Shown: piece by piece, positions 5,917-5,946 of the stretch
Numbering within the stretch: position 1 is the stretch's first letter
How the letters are laid out: every line of letters begins with the position of its first letter
Assembly: GCA_002403905.1 (NCBI GenBank)
Contig: DHIR01000064.1
Coordinates: 1 to 5,946 of the forward strand
Source: Mucilaginibacter sp. UBA4741
Lineage (GTDB): Bacteria > Bacteroidota > Bacteroidia > Sphingobacteriales > Sphingobacteriaceae
DNA length: 5,946 nucleotides
Direction: 5' to 3'
Program-made: the position numbers and the translations under genes
Notes under the pieces: generated by a model
What the model was told of the DNA's origin: nothing
Seen by the model: the letters and a program-made list of their open reading frames with translations, nothing else
Database searches by the model: none

Positions 5917-5929
5917 ATTTATTATAAAT
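5917..5929 (-). promoter_or_regulatory. 13-bp palindrome before the antitoxin, candidate operator
   Basis: ATTTATTATAAAT is a perfect inverted repeat around one central base, 14 bp upstream of the antitoxin ATG. On the minus strand the neighbouring TATATTTA (5934-5927) matches the TAnnTTTG -7 element at all but the last base and overlaps the palindrome, so a bound antitoxin or toxin-antitoxin complex could block transcription. The region is almost pure A+T, so the palindrome may be accidental. Confidence 0.3.
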
Positions 5930-5946
5930 ATATAACTATTGCAGGC

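Overview
The window looks like ordinary chromosome from a member of the Bacteroidota, most likely Sphingobacteriales in the Mucilaginibacter/Pedobacter range. This rests on several things seen in the sequence: TAnnTTTG promoter elements upstream of four genes, almost no Shine-Dalgarno sequences, a lipoprotein whose mature end starts Cys-Lys-Lys-Asp, Bacteroidota-style PanB and PurN proteins, and a dispersed-type inverted repeat. The genus is an inference; no rRNA or tRNA gene is present to anchor it.

Left part (1-1811): panB (92-907, pantothenate/CoA biosynthesis) is followed on the same strand by an RluA-family RNA pseudouridine synthase (990-1712). The 82-bp gap between them holds a C5/G5 hairpin and four tandem copies of an ACTTACGG-like octamer. 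A 70-nt imperfect inverted repeat (1726-1795) closes this strand and separates it from the convergent gene that follows.

Middle part (1812-4059): on the minus strand lies a homologue of YiaK/DlgD 2,3-diketo-L-gulonate reductase (1812-2801), whose -7 promoter element lies only four bases before its ATG. It is divergent from a small lipocalin-like lipoprotein gene (2921-3424). Then comes purN (3481-4059, GAR formyltransferase, purine synthesis), which starts with TTG.

Right part (4060-5946): a 12-TM-type MFS transporter (best start 4136, end 5359) converges with a minus-strand type II toxin-antitoxin pair: antitoxin 5660-5902, RelE/ParE-like toxin 5364-5654. The transporter and toxin stop codons are only 4 bp apart. 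A 13-bp AT-rich palindrome before the antitoxin is a possible operator.

Apart from the toxin-antitoxin pair the genes do not form one pathway; they are a mixture of housekeeping and solitary metabolic genes. I see no CRISPR array, insertion sequence, tRNA, rRNA or phage gene, and no convincing unknown multi-gene system. The items most worth a second look are the intergenic repeats, the near-leaderless yiaK-like gene, and the toxin-antitoxin module at the right edge. No gene-free stretch exceeds 300 bases.
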